A stretch of 64,000 bases of DNA from an uncultured Lachnospiraceae bacterium (GTDB taxonomy: Bacteria; Bacillota; Clostridia; Lachnospirales; Lachnospiraceae): the NCBI GenBank assembly GCA_947169235.1, contig CAMVOY010000003.1, forward strand, positions 1 to 64,000. The letters are read 5' to 3'. Positions 8,450 to 18,194 of the stretch are shown piece by piece. Both the position numbers and the translations under genes were made by a program. The number at the start of each line of letters is the position of its first letter. Within the stretch, counting starts at the first letter, position 1. The notes under the pieces were generated by a model that had not been told where the DNA came from, did no database searches, and worked only from the letters and a program-made list of their open reading frames with translations.

Positions 8450-9016
8450 ATGAGTAAGCAAACATGGAAACCCGGAAATATGCTTTATCCGCTACCGGCC
8501 GTCATGGTCAGCTGCGGCAGAAAAGATGAAAAGCCAAATATAATCACTATCGCCTGGGCAGGTACGGTATGCTCGGATCCTGCTATGGTATCCATATCCG
8601 TAAGACCGGAGAGATACTCACACGATATCATAGAACAAACAGGAGAGTTTGTGATCAATCTTGTGACCGATTCTCTTACACGTGCATGTGACTGGTGCGG
8701 CGTGAAATCCGGAAGGGATTTCGATAAGTTTAAGGAGATGCACCTGACCCCATACAAATCAGAGATTACAGATACCCCTGCGATCGAAGAAAGCCCTGTC
8801 AATATTTATTGTAAAGTCAAAAAAATAGAACGACTCGGCTCACACGATATGTTTATCGCCGAGGTTATCGGTGTGACCGTGGATGAAGAATACATGGATG
8901 AGAAGGGAAGATTTGACCTGACCGCCACGGGGATCATCGCTTACTCTCACGGCGAGTACTACACTCTCGGAAAAAAACTCGGAAAGTTCGGTTACTCCGT
9001 CAAAAAGAAGAAATAA
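8450..9016 (+). CDS. Flavin reductase / flavoredoxin family protein
   Basis: 'PLPAVMVSCGRKDEKPNIITIAWAGTVCSDPAMVSISVRPERYSHDII' typical of the FMN-binding flavin reductase-like fold. Confidence 0.85.
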   Translation: MSKQTWKPGNMLYPLPAVMVSCGRKDEKPNIITIAWAGTVCSDPAMVSISVRPERYSHDIIEQTGEFVINLVTDSLTRACDWCGVKSGRDFDKFKEMHLTPYKSEITDTPAIEESPVNIYCKVKKIERLGSHDMFIAEVIGVTVDEEYMDEKGRFDLTATGIIAYSHGEYYTLGKKLGKFGYSVKKKK

Positions 9017-9089
9017 TAAGATATCAACCTTTTCTATTCTATCAGAGAGTATTTGTTTTGTCAAAAAGCAAAGCAATATGACGCATTAC

Positions 9090-9118
9090 TTGTCATTTTT
9101 TTGAAAATGCGCTATAAT
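9090..9118 (+). promoter_or_regulatory. Sigma-A-type promoter for the Dus-family gene
   Basis: TTGTCA - 17 nt - TATAAT. Confidence 0.6.
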
Positions 9119-9164
9119 ATGTCCTTGGAGACGATGAACAGGTTAAAACATGTGAGGAAGATAA

Positions 9165-10100
9165 ATGAAATACTATTTCGCGCCGCTTGAGGGTATCACA
9201 AATCACATATTCAGGCGCACTTATGATAAATGGTTCGGCGGGATCGATGCATATTATACGCCATTCGTGACTACTCGTGACGGCGGGATCATGAAGAAAA
9301 AGGAACTTTTCGACATCATGCCGGAGAATAATCCCGGGATAAGACTCATCCCCCAGATCATGACGACCAAAGCAGATGAGTTTGTTCAGGCAACGACGCA
9401 CATGAAAGAACTCGGATATGATGAGGCGAACCTAAATCTCGGGTGCCCGTCGGGGACTGTCGTTCCGAAAGGGAAAGGATCAGGGTTCTTGAGACATCCT
9501 GATGAGCTCGATGAGTTTTTATATAATATATATGAAAAATGTCCGATAGACATCTCCATCAAATCGAGGATTGGGTTCAGCAGTCCGGATGAGTTTCCGA
9601 GACTTCTTGAGATATATGATAAGTATCCTGTAAAGCTTCTCGTGATCCACCTGCGCACGCGCGAAGAGTGGTACAAAGGTAATGTGCATAAAGAGTGTTT
9701 TGCATATGCATGGGATAATTATAATGATAAAAGTAAGCTCTGTTATAACGGGGATATCACAACGGCGGATGATATTAATAATATAGAAAAAGAGTTTTCA
9801 GGGGTGGAACACGTTATGATAGGAAGAGGCTATATGACTCATCCGGGATTTGCAGGAAACTCTGAAAAGAAATCATCTTTTGAAGACAAAAAAACAGTTA
9901 TAGGTTTTATCAAAAACCTCCAAGCGGAGTATGAAGAAATACTTTATGGAGAGACGCCGGTACTGTTTAAACTGAAAGAAATATGGGGTTATCTTTTTGA
10001 ATCATTTCCGGAGGATGAAAAGCTTTTTAAGAGAATAAAAAAGACAAAGCATCTGAAGGAATACACTGATATAATCAGTAAAACCGAAGCAGAAATATAA
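9165..10100 (+). CDS. tRNA-dihydrouridine synthase family protein
   Basis: 'YFAPLEGITNHIFRR', 'LNLGCPSGTVVPKGKGSGFL', 'IKSRIG', 'HLRTREEWYKG', 'MIGRGYMTHPG'. Confidence 0.9.
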   Translation: MKYYFAPLEGITNHIFRRTYDKWFGGIDAYYTPFVTTRDGGIMKKKELFDIMPENNPGIRLIPQIMTTKADEFVQATTHMKELGYDEANLNLGCPSGTVVPKGKGSGFLRHPDELDEFLYNIYEKCPIDISIKSRIGFSSPDEFPRLLEIYDKYPVKLLVIHLRTREEWYKGNVHKECFAYAWDNYNDKSKLCYNGDITTADDINNIEKEFSGVEHVMIGRGYMTHPGFAGNSEKKSSFEDKKTVIGFIKNLQAEYEEILYGETPVLFKLKEIWGYLFESFPEDEKLFKRIKKTKHLKEYTDIISKTEAEI

Positions 10101-10150
10101 CAACAATAATTAGAGCAGGAAAGAGCATTTTCTGTAAGGAAGGTATAAAA

Positions 10151-11314
10151 ATGTCTGATTACATCATATACGGCTTATGCCCGGCAGGCGAGGCTGCTCT
10201 TCATGAGTGCAGGAAAAGGGGATGGAACGTGTCCTGCATCTGTGAAGACAGCGACATCAGACGGAAGCATTACGATGGCCCGCTTCCCATATACTCGCTT
10301 AAAGAGCTCCGTGAAAACAATATAATCGGGACTTTTGTAATAGCCATCGGGAACTGCGGCCAGATCATAAACAAACTCAACGATGAAGAGAAATACATTC
10401 TTCTGTGTGAGATTTTAGATAAGAGCGAAGACGGAGTAGACTACCGGACAAAGCTTCCTCATATGGCAAGACGAGATGTCGATGCCTGTATCGCTGAGCA
10501 CTCGGCATATCTGCATCCGGAAAAAATGATCTTAAAAGATGTTGACCTGGAGATCACCGAACGTTGCTCCATGAGATGTAAAGACTGCAGCAACCTTATG
10601 CAGTACTATGAAAAGCCAAAGAATTACGATCCTGACGATCTGATCAAATGGGTAAAAGCACTGTTGACGGTTTATGATGAGATTTTTGAGCTGAGACTGA
10701 TCGGCGGAGAGCCGTTTATGTACCCGGACATGGAGAAGGTTCTTTCTGCTCTGATCGATATAGACAGAATTCGTGTCATCACTTTTTACACAAATGGAAC
10801 GATCGTGCCATCAGATAAGCTTTTAGATATGATGACCACGCCCAAAGTTGGATTTTGTATTACTGACTATGGAAAGCTTTCAAAAAACCTTGATCGTTTG
10901 ATAGAAAAGCTGGATGAGAAAAAAATCATCTATGATGTTCATGACAGCGGGTTGTGGACCCGGTGCTCCATTATTAAAAAAATGGATCGCACGCAGGCAG
11001 AACTAAAAAACTTATTTGAAGATTGCTGTGCAAAGAATCTGTATACCATACTGAACGGCAGACTGTACCGTTGTCCGTTTATGGCCAATGCCATGAATCT
11101 GAATGCGATTCCTGATATCGTGGAGGACTACGTGGATATCCTTTCTCTTGAAGGCAAAAAAAATTCACGTGATGAAGTCAGCAGATTCATGGATAAAACA
11201 TGTTGGCCAAGCTGTGACTACTGCCAGGGAAGGCTGTTTGACGCAGGAGAGATCGAACCTGCAATCCAAGTCTCGGCCCCCGTTCCATACGAAAAACATG
11301 ATCCGAAAGCGTAG
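10151..11314 (+). CDS. Radical SAM protein with N-terminal nucleotide-binding-like domain and C-terminal SPASM-like Cys cluster
   Basis: 'ITERCSMRCKDCS' CxxxCxxC motif; 'LIGGEPFMYPD'; C-terminal 'CPF...CWPSCDYCQG'. Confidence 0.85.
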   Translation: MSDYIIYGLCPAGEAALHECRKRGWNVSCICEDSDIRRKHYDGPLPIYSLKELRENNIIGTFVIAIGNCGQIINKLNDEEKYILLCEILDKSEDGVDYRTKLPHMARRDVDACIAEHSAYLHPEKMILKDVDLEITERCSMRCKDCSNLMQYYEKPKNYDPDDLIKWVKALLTVYDEIFELRLIGGEPFMYPDMEKVLSALIDIDRIRVITFYTNGTIVPSDKLLDMMTTPKVGFCITDYGKLSKNLDRLIEKLDEKKIIYDVHDSGLWTRCSIIKKMDRTQAELKNLFEDCCAKNLYTILNGRLYRCPFMANAMNLNAIPDIVEDYVDILSLEGKKNSRDEVSRFMDKTCWPSCDYCQGRLFDAGEIEPAIQVSAPVPYEKHDPKA

Positions 11315-11322
11315 GTGAATAA

Positions 11323-12360
11323 ATGGAAATATCTGTTATCGTCCCTGTATATAACGGAGAAAAATATATTGACAGATTTTTCGGATTTCTGAACAGTCAG
11401 CACCATGATTCTTTTGAAGTTATTTTTATCAATGATGGTTCTACTGACGAATCGGGAGATCTCCTGCAAAAGCTCACAACTACGCCAACAAACTTCCCCA
11501 TAAGGGTTTTTCATCAGAAGAATTCCGGTCAGGGCTCTGCCAGAAATAAAGGAATTAAAGCAGCCAAGGGAAAGTATATTTACTTCGCAGATATAGATGA
11601 TGAGATAAGCGAGCATACTCTCGAACATCTGTCAGCTTGCGAAGGTGGATCGGACTACGATTTCATTGTCGGAAACACTTCCTGGATCGACGGCTACGGA
11701 ACAGAGTTTCTTTTAATGGATCCGGAATCAAAAGATGACGTCATCACCGGTAGTGACAGCGTTACGGAAATGCTTGCGGATTATGCCGCTGACCCCAAAG
11801 ACTACAGATGGTTTTGGACAGTATGGAATAAACTTTACAAAAGATCATTGATAATAGAGCATAACCTTTTTTTCGATGAAACCATGCGTTCATTGGAAGA
11901 CGTTCCATACGTAATCCGCTATTTATCACTCTGTCAAACGGTATACCTTACCAAAAAAGTACTGTATCGCTACTTCCACTGCGGGCAGGAAAACTACGCG
12001 AGCAGCTGGCAAACAAAGCAACCGTTGGTATGGAAAAAACAAACGGGGGCATTTGCAGATGTTTTAGCAGGACGCGGATATGATGACATACTGACGTATA
12101 ACTACTGTGAATACGCCATATGGGCGATGTTCAGATTGTGCCTGATGGCAGAAAGTCTTGATGAAGGATTTGATGAGCTTGAATCTGCGATAGAAACAAT
12201 CGTATCCGATCAGGGCTTACAGGAAAATATACATAAATACAGACAGAAACATGATGATAATGATCCCACTATACCGAATCTGATAAAGAAACACGATACT
12301 AAGGGGATCATAAATGCTTTTCATGCTCAGATTAATAAGAGGCGAAATAAAGCTAATTGA
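11323..12360 (+). CDS. Glycosyltransferase family 2
   Basis: 'MEISVIVPVYNGEKYIDRF', 'FINDGSTDES', 'GQGSARNKGIKAAKGKYIYFADIDDE'. Confidence 0.9.
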   Translation: MEISVIVPVYNGEKYIDRFFGFLNSQHHDSFEVIFINDGSTDESGDLLQKLTTTPTNFPIRVFHQKNSGQGSARNKGIKAAKGKYIYFADIDDEISEHTLEHLSACEGGSDYDFIVGNTSWIDGYGTEFLLMDPESKDDVITGSDSVTEMLADYAADPKDYRWFWTVWNKLYKRSLIIEHNLFFDETMRSLEDVPYVIRYLSLCQTVYLTKKVLYRYFHCGQENYASSWQTKQPLVWKKQTGAFADVLAGRGYDDILTYNYCEYAIWAMFRLCLMAESLDEGFDELESAIETIVSDQGLQENIHKYRQKHDDNDPTIPNLIKKHDTKGIINAFHAQINKRRNKAN

Positions 12361-12380
12361 TACGGGAGGAGCCAAGGCGA

Positions 12381-13178
12381 ATGCAGTCTATTTTCAACAA
12401 GGACGAAATCGAAAAAGAATGTGAAGAGTTCTTCAAAATGTATAACGTGACAAAAGGACGGACCAAAGATATGTGTCACGCAAAGAGGATTCACACTCGC
12501 GAAGTTGCAAAGAACTGTTATATATTTGCAGAAGGCGAGGGACTCGATGAGTACGACAGGGACATGGCCTGGGTGATCGGTGAGCTTCATGATTTTGCCC
12601 GTTTCGGACAGATTGTAAATTCGCAGAATTTTTTCAATGCCAAAGAGTTTGACCATGCTAAACTCGGATCCAGAATCCTGTTTACTCACGGCATGATCGA
12701 GGACATTATCAAAAACTATGATGAGGTCTGCGAGACCGACCGACTTGTTTTGGAAAAGGCTGTATACCATCACAGCGACTTCAAACTCCCTGATGATCTG
12801 ACTGACAGAGAACGATATTTTTGCGACTTGATCAGACAGGCTGACAGGACCGATATTTTTAGATTAAATGCCGAAAGCGGCTGGGAAACCGTATATGGTC
12901 ACACCGGAGAGGAAATCCTCGCGACTGATATTTCCGATGCGGTATACGAGTGCTTTTTGAGACAGGAAATGGTGGAGTACTCAAATCTGTCTACGCTTGC
13001 TGATTATCACATGGCAGGCCTTGCTTTGTGCTTCGGGCTGACACTGCCGGCGGCAAAGAAACGTGCCATAGAGCAGGGTTACTTACAACAGTTGATGGAC
13101 ATAAGCTTTTCTGATCCTGCAGTTGATGAAAAGTATAAAATAGCAAAAGCTAAGATGGAAGATTTTTTGAATATCTGA
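12381..13178 (+). CDS. HD-domain phosphohydrolase-like protein
   Basis: 'HTREVAKNCYIFAE...WVIGELHDFARFGQ', 'YHHSDFKLPDDL', 'RQADRTDI'; start MQSIFNKDE after GGGAGG. Confidence 0.75.
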   Translation: MQSIFNKDEIEKECEEFFKMYNVTKGRTKDMCHAKRIHTREVAKNCYIFAEGEGLDEYDRDMAWVIGELHDFARFGQIVNSQNFFNAKEFDHAKLGSRILFTHGMIEDIIKNYDEVCETDRLVLEKAVYHHSDFKLPDDLTDRERYFCDLIRQADRTDIFRLNAESGWETVYGHTGEEILATDISDAVYECFLRQEMVEYSNLSTLADYHMAGLALCFGLTLPAAKKRAIEQGYLQQLMDISFSDPAVDEKYKIAKAKMEDFLNI

Positions 13179-13192
13179 TCAGAGGTGTAACT

Positions 13193-14173
13193 ATGTCGGA
13201 ATTTGAATTGTTTGACCGAAATAAACTTGATATAAAACCGCTTTCGGAGCGTGTTCATGATATTGATATTTCGGAGAATATTCCTGTGGATCCAAAACAC
13301 AAATGTGAGTGTGATAAACAATCCGGGGATTATGATGAACTTGCCCGCGATATCATAAACGCAAAAAACTCGGGTTCTACCGTACTTATGATGTACGGAG
13401 CCCATGTGATCAGAAAAGGCTGTTCTCTTTATATGATAGAACTGATGCGAAGAGGACTTATAACCCACTTTGCAACAAACGGAGCAGGTTCCATCCACGA
13501 CTTTGAGTTCGCTCTGATCGGGCAAACCTGTGAAAGTGTAGCTAAGTATATTTCAGAAGGACAGTTTGGTCTTTGGAAAGAAACAGGCTACCTTAACGAT
13601 GCAATAAACGCCGGCGACAAAGAGGGACTCGGGTTCGGTGAAGCTGTGGGAAAATATATCTGGGAAAATGATTTTCCAAATAAAGAACAAAGTGTTTTGG
13701 CTATGGGCTATCATCTGCATGTACCCTGTACCGTTCATGTCGGCATCGGAAATGACATAGTAAACGAACATCCGAATTATGATCCTGCTGCAGCAGGCAG
13801 CACAAGCTATAAAGATTTTCTGATTTATACAAAGAGTATTGAAAAGTTGGAACACGGAGTATTCCTTAACTTCGGTTCCGCAGTGACCGGACCTGAGGTT
13901 TATCTGAAAGCTCTTGCCATGGCAAGGAATGTTGCAAAACAGGAAGGTCGGGAAATATATGATATTACAACGGCTGTGTTTGACTTACAACCAATCAAAG
14001 AAGATACCGGCATCGAGCCGGATAAGACAAACCCATACTACTATTTCAGACCATGGAAAACAATCCTGTTAAGAACCGTCGCAGATGGAGGAAAGAGTTT
14101 TTATTTCTGCGGAGATCATAAAGATACAGTAAAGACACTCGGAGACATACTTATAACAATGGACGAGGTATGA
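13193..14173 (+). CDS. Conserved protein of unknown function; weak resemblance to a deoxyhypusine-synthase-like Rossmann fold
   Basis: 'TVLMMYGAHVIRKGCSLYMIELMRRGLITHFATNGAGSIHDFEFALIG'; tight spacing inside the sugar-activation operon; family tentative. Confidence 0.5.
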   Translation: MSEFELFDRNKLDIKPLSERVHDIDISENIPVDPKHKCECDKQSGDYDELARDIINAKNSGSTVLMMYGAHVIRKGCSLYMIELMRRGLITHFATNGAGSIHDFEFALIGQTCESVAKYISEGQFGLWKETGYLNDAINAGDKEGLGFGEAVGKYIWENDFPNKEQSVLAMGYHLHVPCTVHVGIGNDIVNEHPNYDPAAAGSTSYKDFLIYTKSIEKLEHGVFLNFGSAVTGPEVYLKALAMARNVAKQEGREIYDITTAVFDLQPIKEDTGIEPDKTNPYYYFRPWKTILLRTVADGGKSFYFCGDHKDTVKTLGDILITMDEV

Positions 14174-14174
14174 T

Positions 14175-15725
14175 ATGGCAGAAAACAAGGTAATAAGCGC
14201 TGAAGGTTTTCCGGCAATAAGAGATGAAATAAAAAAGAAAAACAAAAAGATCGTGATGTGTCACGGTGTTTTTGATCTGCTTCATTACGGACATATCGAA
14301 CATCTGAGGGAAGCAAAATCATTCGGTGATGTCCTGGTAGTATCTGTCACATCAGAACCATATGTGAATAAAGGTCCCGACAGACCATATTATAATGACG
14401 CTCAAAGAACATCATTTCTTGCGAGCATAGAGTTCGTAGACTATGTCATGCTTTCCAACGAGCAGACAGCCCTTGCCAATATAAATGCCGTACAACCTGA
14501 TATATTTGTCAAAGGTCAGGAGTTTAAAAGCGGCACAGACGGTGTGACCGGACAGATCTCTGCTGAAATTGAGCTCGTCGAAAAGCTGGGCGGAACCATC
14601 AGATACACACAGGGAATTGTCTATTCATCAAGTAAGCTTTTGAACAATTATTTCAACGCTCTTCCGGATGGGGTTTTGGAGTATTCTCAGAAGCTACTGG
14701 ACAAATACGGCAAAAACGTATTCGATCGTATTACTGATTATGTTGACAAATTCGCGGATCTGAAGATTCTCGTTATAGGTGATATTATCATTGATGAATA
14801 CATCTTTTGCAAGCCACAGGGGCTGACAAGAAAGGACTCTACTCTCTCAACCAGATTTCAATCCGTTGAGCAATACCCGGGTGGATCTCTGGCTCTGACA
14901 AGACATATGGCAGAGCTGTGTCCGAATGTAGAACTGCTTTCTATGATGGGGTCAGAAGACGATCTTTACGATTTGATCGAAAGCAAGATGCCAAATAGTG
15001 TTAATCTTCACATTCTTAGGGATAATGGCTTTGTTACGCCTGTGAAAAGAAGATATTTGAAGAAGCACCCACAGAGAAACGAATACGATAAACTCTTTTC
15101 GGTAAACTATCTGAATGATAAAGATGCCATAAAGAGAATCCGTTATGAGGAGTTTCATAAATCATTGCATGAGCTCGTTCCACAATTTGACTTGGTAGCA
15201 GTATGTGATTACGGTCATGGATTGATCGACAATGAAAGCATAGAAATAATACAGAATAACAGCAGATTTCTTTCTCTGAACTGCCAGACAAACTCGTCAA
15301 ACTATGGTACAAATCTGATAACCAAATACACAAAAGCAGACTCATTTGCATTAGACGAGGTGGAGATGCAACTTGCTTTTCCGCATCACGGCGACAACAG
15401 AGAAGATCTTTTGACGTTCCTTCGCGAGCAGCTTGGTGCATCTACGGGGTACCTTACAATCGGAGCTGCAGGGGCGATAAGCGAAGATAAAGAAGGGAAT
15501 AAAGTCAGCGTCCCCGCTCTGACCCTCAATGTGACAGATACGATCGGAGCAGGCGATGCTTTCTTCTCGATTTCTTCATTGTGTGCATCTACAAGAGTTC
15601 CAATCGACATCTCAACGCTTTTGTCCAACGCATCCGCGTCGATCAAAGCTTGCAATATCGGAAATAAAAACAGTGTAAAGAAGAAGGATCTGTTAAAGTC
15701 CATAAAAACCATATTAAATGTATAG
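14175..15725 (+). CDS. Bifunctional RfaE/HldE-like protein: N-terminal nucleotidyltransferase, C-terminal PfkB-type kinase
   Basis: 'CHGVFDLLHYGHIEHLREAKSFGD' cytidylyltransferase motif; 'LVIGDIIIDEYI' and 'NVTDTIGAGDAFFS' PfkB signatures. Confidence 0.85.
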   Translation: MAENKVISAEGFPAIRDEIKKKNKKIVMCHGVFDLLHYGHIEHLREAKSFGDVLVVSVTSEPYVNKGPDRPYYNDAQRTSFLASIEFVDYVMLSNEQTALANINAVQPDIFVKGQEFKSGTDGVTGQISAEIELVEKLGGTIRYTQGIVYSSSKLLNNYFNALPDGVLEYSQKLLDKYGKNVFDRITDYVDKFADLKILVIGDIIIDEYIFCKPQGLTRKDSTLSTRFQSVEQYPGGSLALTRHMAELCPNVELLSMMGSEDDLYDLIESKMPNSVNLHILRDNGFVTPVKRRYLKKHPQRNEYDKLFSVNYLNDKDAIKRIRYEEFHKSLHELVPQFDLVAVCDYGHGLIDNESIEIIQNNSRFLSLNCQTNSSNYGTNLITKYTKADSFALDEVEMQLAFPHHGDNREDLLTFLREQLGASTGYLTIGAAGAISEDKEGNKVSVPALTLNVTDTIGAGDAFFSISSLCASTRVPIDISTLLSNASASIKACNIGNKNSVKKKDLLKSIKTILNV

Positions 15726-15733
15726 TCTTAGGG

Positions 15734-16318
15734 TTAATGAACGGGATAACCGGTTAATTCTCCGCAAAGTATATGCATCATCACATGGTTAAGAATAAGA
15801 TGTATATCTTCAGTTATCTGCATATTGTCAAGAGGAACATGCAGTGAAATATCAGATAGTTTTTTCAGTTCACCCCCGTCATATCCGGTCATCCCTATGA
15901 TCCTACATCCAATACTCTTTGCGTATCTGACTGCTCTTAACACATTCTCTGATTTTCCGCTTCCGGATATGGCCACTATAACATCATCTTTATTCAATTT
16001 GTTTTCCAACTGCTGTTCAAATACTCTTTCATACCCATTATCATTGGCTATCGCCATGATAGTTGCCATGTTGACGTTTATGCAATGAAAGCGGTATTTC
16101 TTATCAAGCTTTTCTGAGACTCCTTTGTTAAAATCATTTTCCATGTGAGAAGCCGTGGACGCACTTCCGCCGTTCCCAAATACATACACCTCACTGCCCC
16201 GCTCTCTTGTCTGTTCAAGTAGGTTCATCGCATCGTTTATGGCATTTTGATCAAGACCTTTGATTATACTGATCTCGGTTTCAAGATAGTTTTTTATCTG
16301 TTCTGAAAAATCTGTCAT
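15734..16318 (-). CDS. SIS-domain phosphoheptose isomerase-like protein (GmhA-like)
   Basis: 'VYVFGNGGSASTASHMENDFNKG', 'VIVAISGSGKSENVLRAVRYAKSIGCRIIGMTGYDGG', 'QITEDIHLILNHVMMHIL'. Confidence 0.85.
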   Translation of the reverse strand: MTDFSEQIKNYLETEISIIKGLDQNAINDAMNLLEQTRERGSEVYVFGNGGSASTASHMENDFNKGVSEKLDKKYRFHCINVNMATIMAIANDNGYERVFEQQLENKLNKDDVIVAISGSGKSENVLRAVRYAKSIGCRIIGMTGYDGGELKKLSDISLHVPLDNMQITEDIHLILNHVMMHILCGELTGYPVH

Positions 16319-16337
16319 TCATTTACCTCTCGTAATA

Positions 16338-18113
16338 TCAGATTGTTATGGTAAGTACATTTAATCCAAGAATATTCTGATATTCGATTCTATCAGTAAT
16401 CTTGTAAATCATACGGATTCCTATATTCTTAGCTGCATCCCCGGGCGTTACCATATTTGCTCGTTCATTCGGATTGAAAGGAATACAGTCGTCCTTGATC
16501 CTAAGGATGATATCATCATTCTTATGTACCACACGTACATCTATAGAGTGTTTCTTTTTATCCATATTAAATCCGTGTGCTACTACATTTCCTGCCATCT
16601 CTTCCAAAAACAGACCGGCCAGATTTGCACGTCTTTTGTCTATCCCCTTGTCCAAACAAAACTTCGTTACCGACTTTGATATAGTAACGACTTCCTCCGT
16701 ACTCCGAACAGTCAGATCCATACGCTCATCTTCCGGCACACCGAAGGATTCATCTATGACCATCATATCTTCCACGTTTTTGGGGAAGCGTTTATTTTTG
16801 AAAATAGGATACACAAGCATTATGATGATCGTGACCACAACACCGTTTAGCACATTTGCTATGTATACACTGTTCATACCGATCTGTCCGATAAGTAACG
16901 CGGTGAACCCCGCCACGCAGATGACACCATCAAGTGCAGCCAATATATTTACATAAAGCTGCTTTCCGGACGCCTGTCCGTAACAACTGAAATGCGCGTA
17001 GATCGTTCCAAACGGAAGGCTGAGTGCCAAAAGACGAAATCCCCAAACCGTCATCATAAATACAGGCTGAGATCTGTCTGTATAATACAGCATGGTCAGC
17101 GGTTCTGCACATATCACTACCGCAAGAGATATAATACACATGATGGGAAGAAATCTTCTAAACAGGTTTCTCGTAACATCAACCAGAGTTCGCCTGTCTT
17201 CCTCACCGATACTGATGCTGATCATCAACCTTGATACGGCTGTCATGGCCGTCGGCATAGCCCATCCGATGCGAAGAAGCGTATCCGATGCAGCGAACGC
17301 CGATATTCCTACCGAACCTACAAAAGCTAAAACAAGTGAATTTACTATGAAACCACGTATAGTCTGATATGCGTTACTGGCAGCTCCGGGGAGGCCGATC
17401 TTAACGATGGATATGCTGTCCTTCCATGATTTGAAGCCTTTAAAAAACCTCAGTGTGGTGTTTTTAGTAAAGAAATACTGCGCCTGGGTGATCATAAACA
17501 CCCACGACCCGATCGAAGACGCCAACGCCAGACCAAAGGCGCCCATCTTAAGTCTGATGATAAAAACGTAATTCAGACCAACGTTTACTATTATATAAGC
17601 GATACTGGCTATAGTTGTTCTCTTCATCTTGTTTTCGAGAGCCAGAAACGATGCTAACTGAGTTCCCAAAATAAGCGGAAGCACTCCCATAGCCTGTCCT
17701 ACCAGATACTCATTGAATAAAGGTCTGACCGTAGGATTATCCGTCAAAAAGCCGGTCAAATCGAATATTCCGAGGATAAGAAAAGAAGAGATAAACAGCG
17801 CCGATATAAGTATCGAAATCAGGGTATCAAGAAAGAATACATTACTGACAGAGCCCGGATCATTTTTACCGATATACTTTCCGCAAAGGATTGTAGCACC
17901 ACCCACCAGCATAAGACTTATGGCGTTAATAAGCATATTGAAGGGATTATAAAGCCCTGTTGCGCTCATTGCGTCAACACCGATACAGTTTGATGCAAAC
18001 AGCCCCGATATGATGGAGTTTATCGAACCGATAACCGCCAAAAAGAACTGTGCCGGTAACAACCGAAATAGTAGTTTACTCACCAACTGCATATTGCTCT
18101 TTGCTTCATTCAC
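16338..18113 (-). CDS. MATE-family transporter fused to C-terminal RsbW/SpoIIAB-like ATPase domain
   Basis: 12-TM MATE-like N-terminus; C-terminus 'LFLEEMAGNVVAHGF' (N-box), 'LRIKDDCIPFNPNERA' and 'KNIGIRMIYKITDRIEYQNILGLNVLTITI'. Confidence 0.85.
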   Translation of the reverse strand: MNEAKSNMQLVSKLLFRLLPAQFFLAVIGSINSIISGLFASNCIGVDAMSATGLYNPFNMLINAISLMLVGGATILCGKYIGKNDPGSVSNVFFLDTLISILISALFISSFLILGIFDLTGFLTDNPTVRPLFNEYLVGQAMGVLPLILGTQLASFLALENKMKRTTIASIAYIIVNVGLNYVFIIRLKMGAFGLALASSIGSWVFMITQAQYFFTKNTTLRFFKGFKSWKDSISIVKIGLPGAASNAYQTIRGFIVNSLVLAFVGSVGISAFAASDTLLRIGWAMPTAMTAVSRLMISISIGEEDRRTLVDVTRNLFRRFLPIMCIISLAVVICAEPLTMLYYTDRSQPVFMMTVWGFRLLALSLPFGTIYAHFSCYGQASGKQLYVNILAALDGVICVAGFTALLIGQIGMNSVYIANVLNGVVVTIIIMLVYPIFKNKRFPKNVEDMMVIDESFGVPEDERMDLTVRSTEEVVTISKSVTKFCLDKGIDKRRANLAGLFLEEMAGNVVAHGFNMDKKKHSIDVRVVHKNDDIILRIKDDCIPFNPNERANMVTPGDAAKNIGIRMIYKITDRIEYQNILGLNVLTITI

Positions 18114-18194
18114 TTTCCGACCTCCAAATCACGTCAAAAATGCCATACCTGTAATATCCAGAAACATATTTTATTATACGAAAAATCGAAAAAC

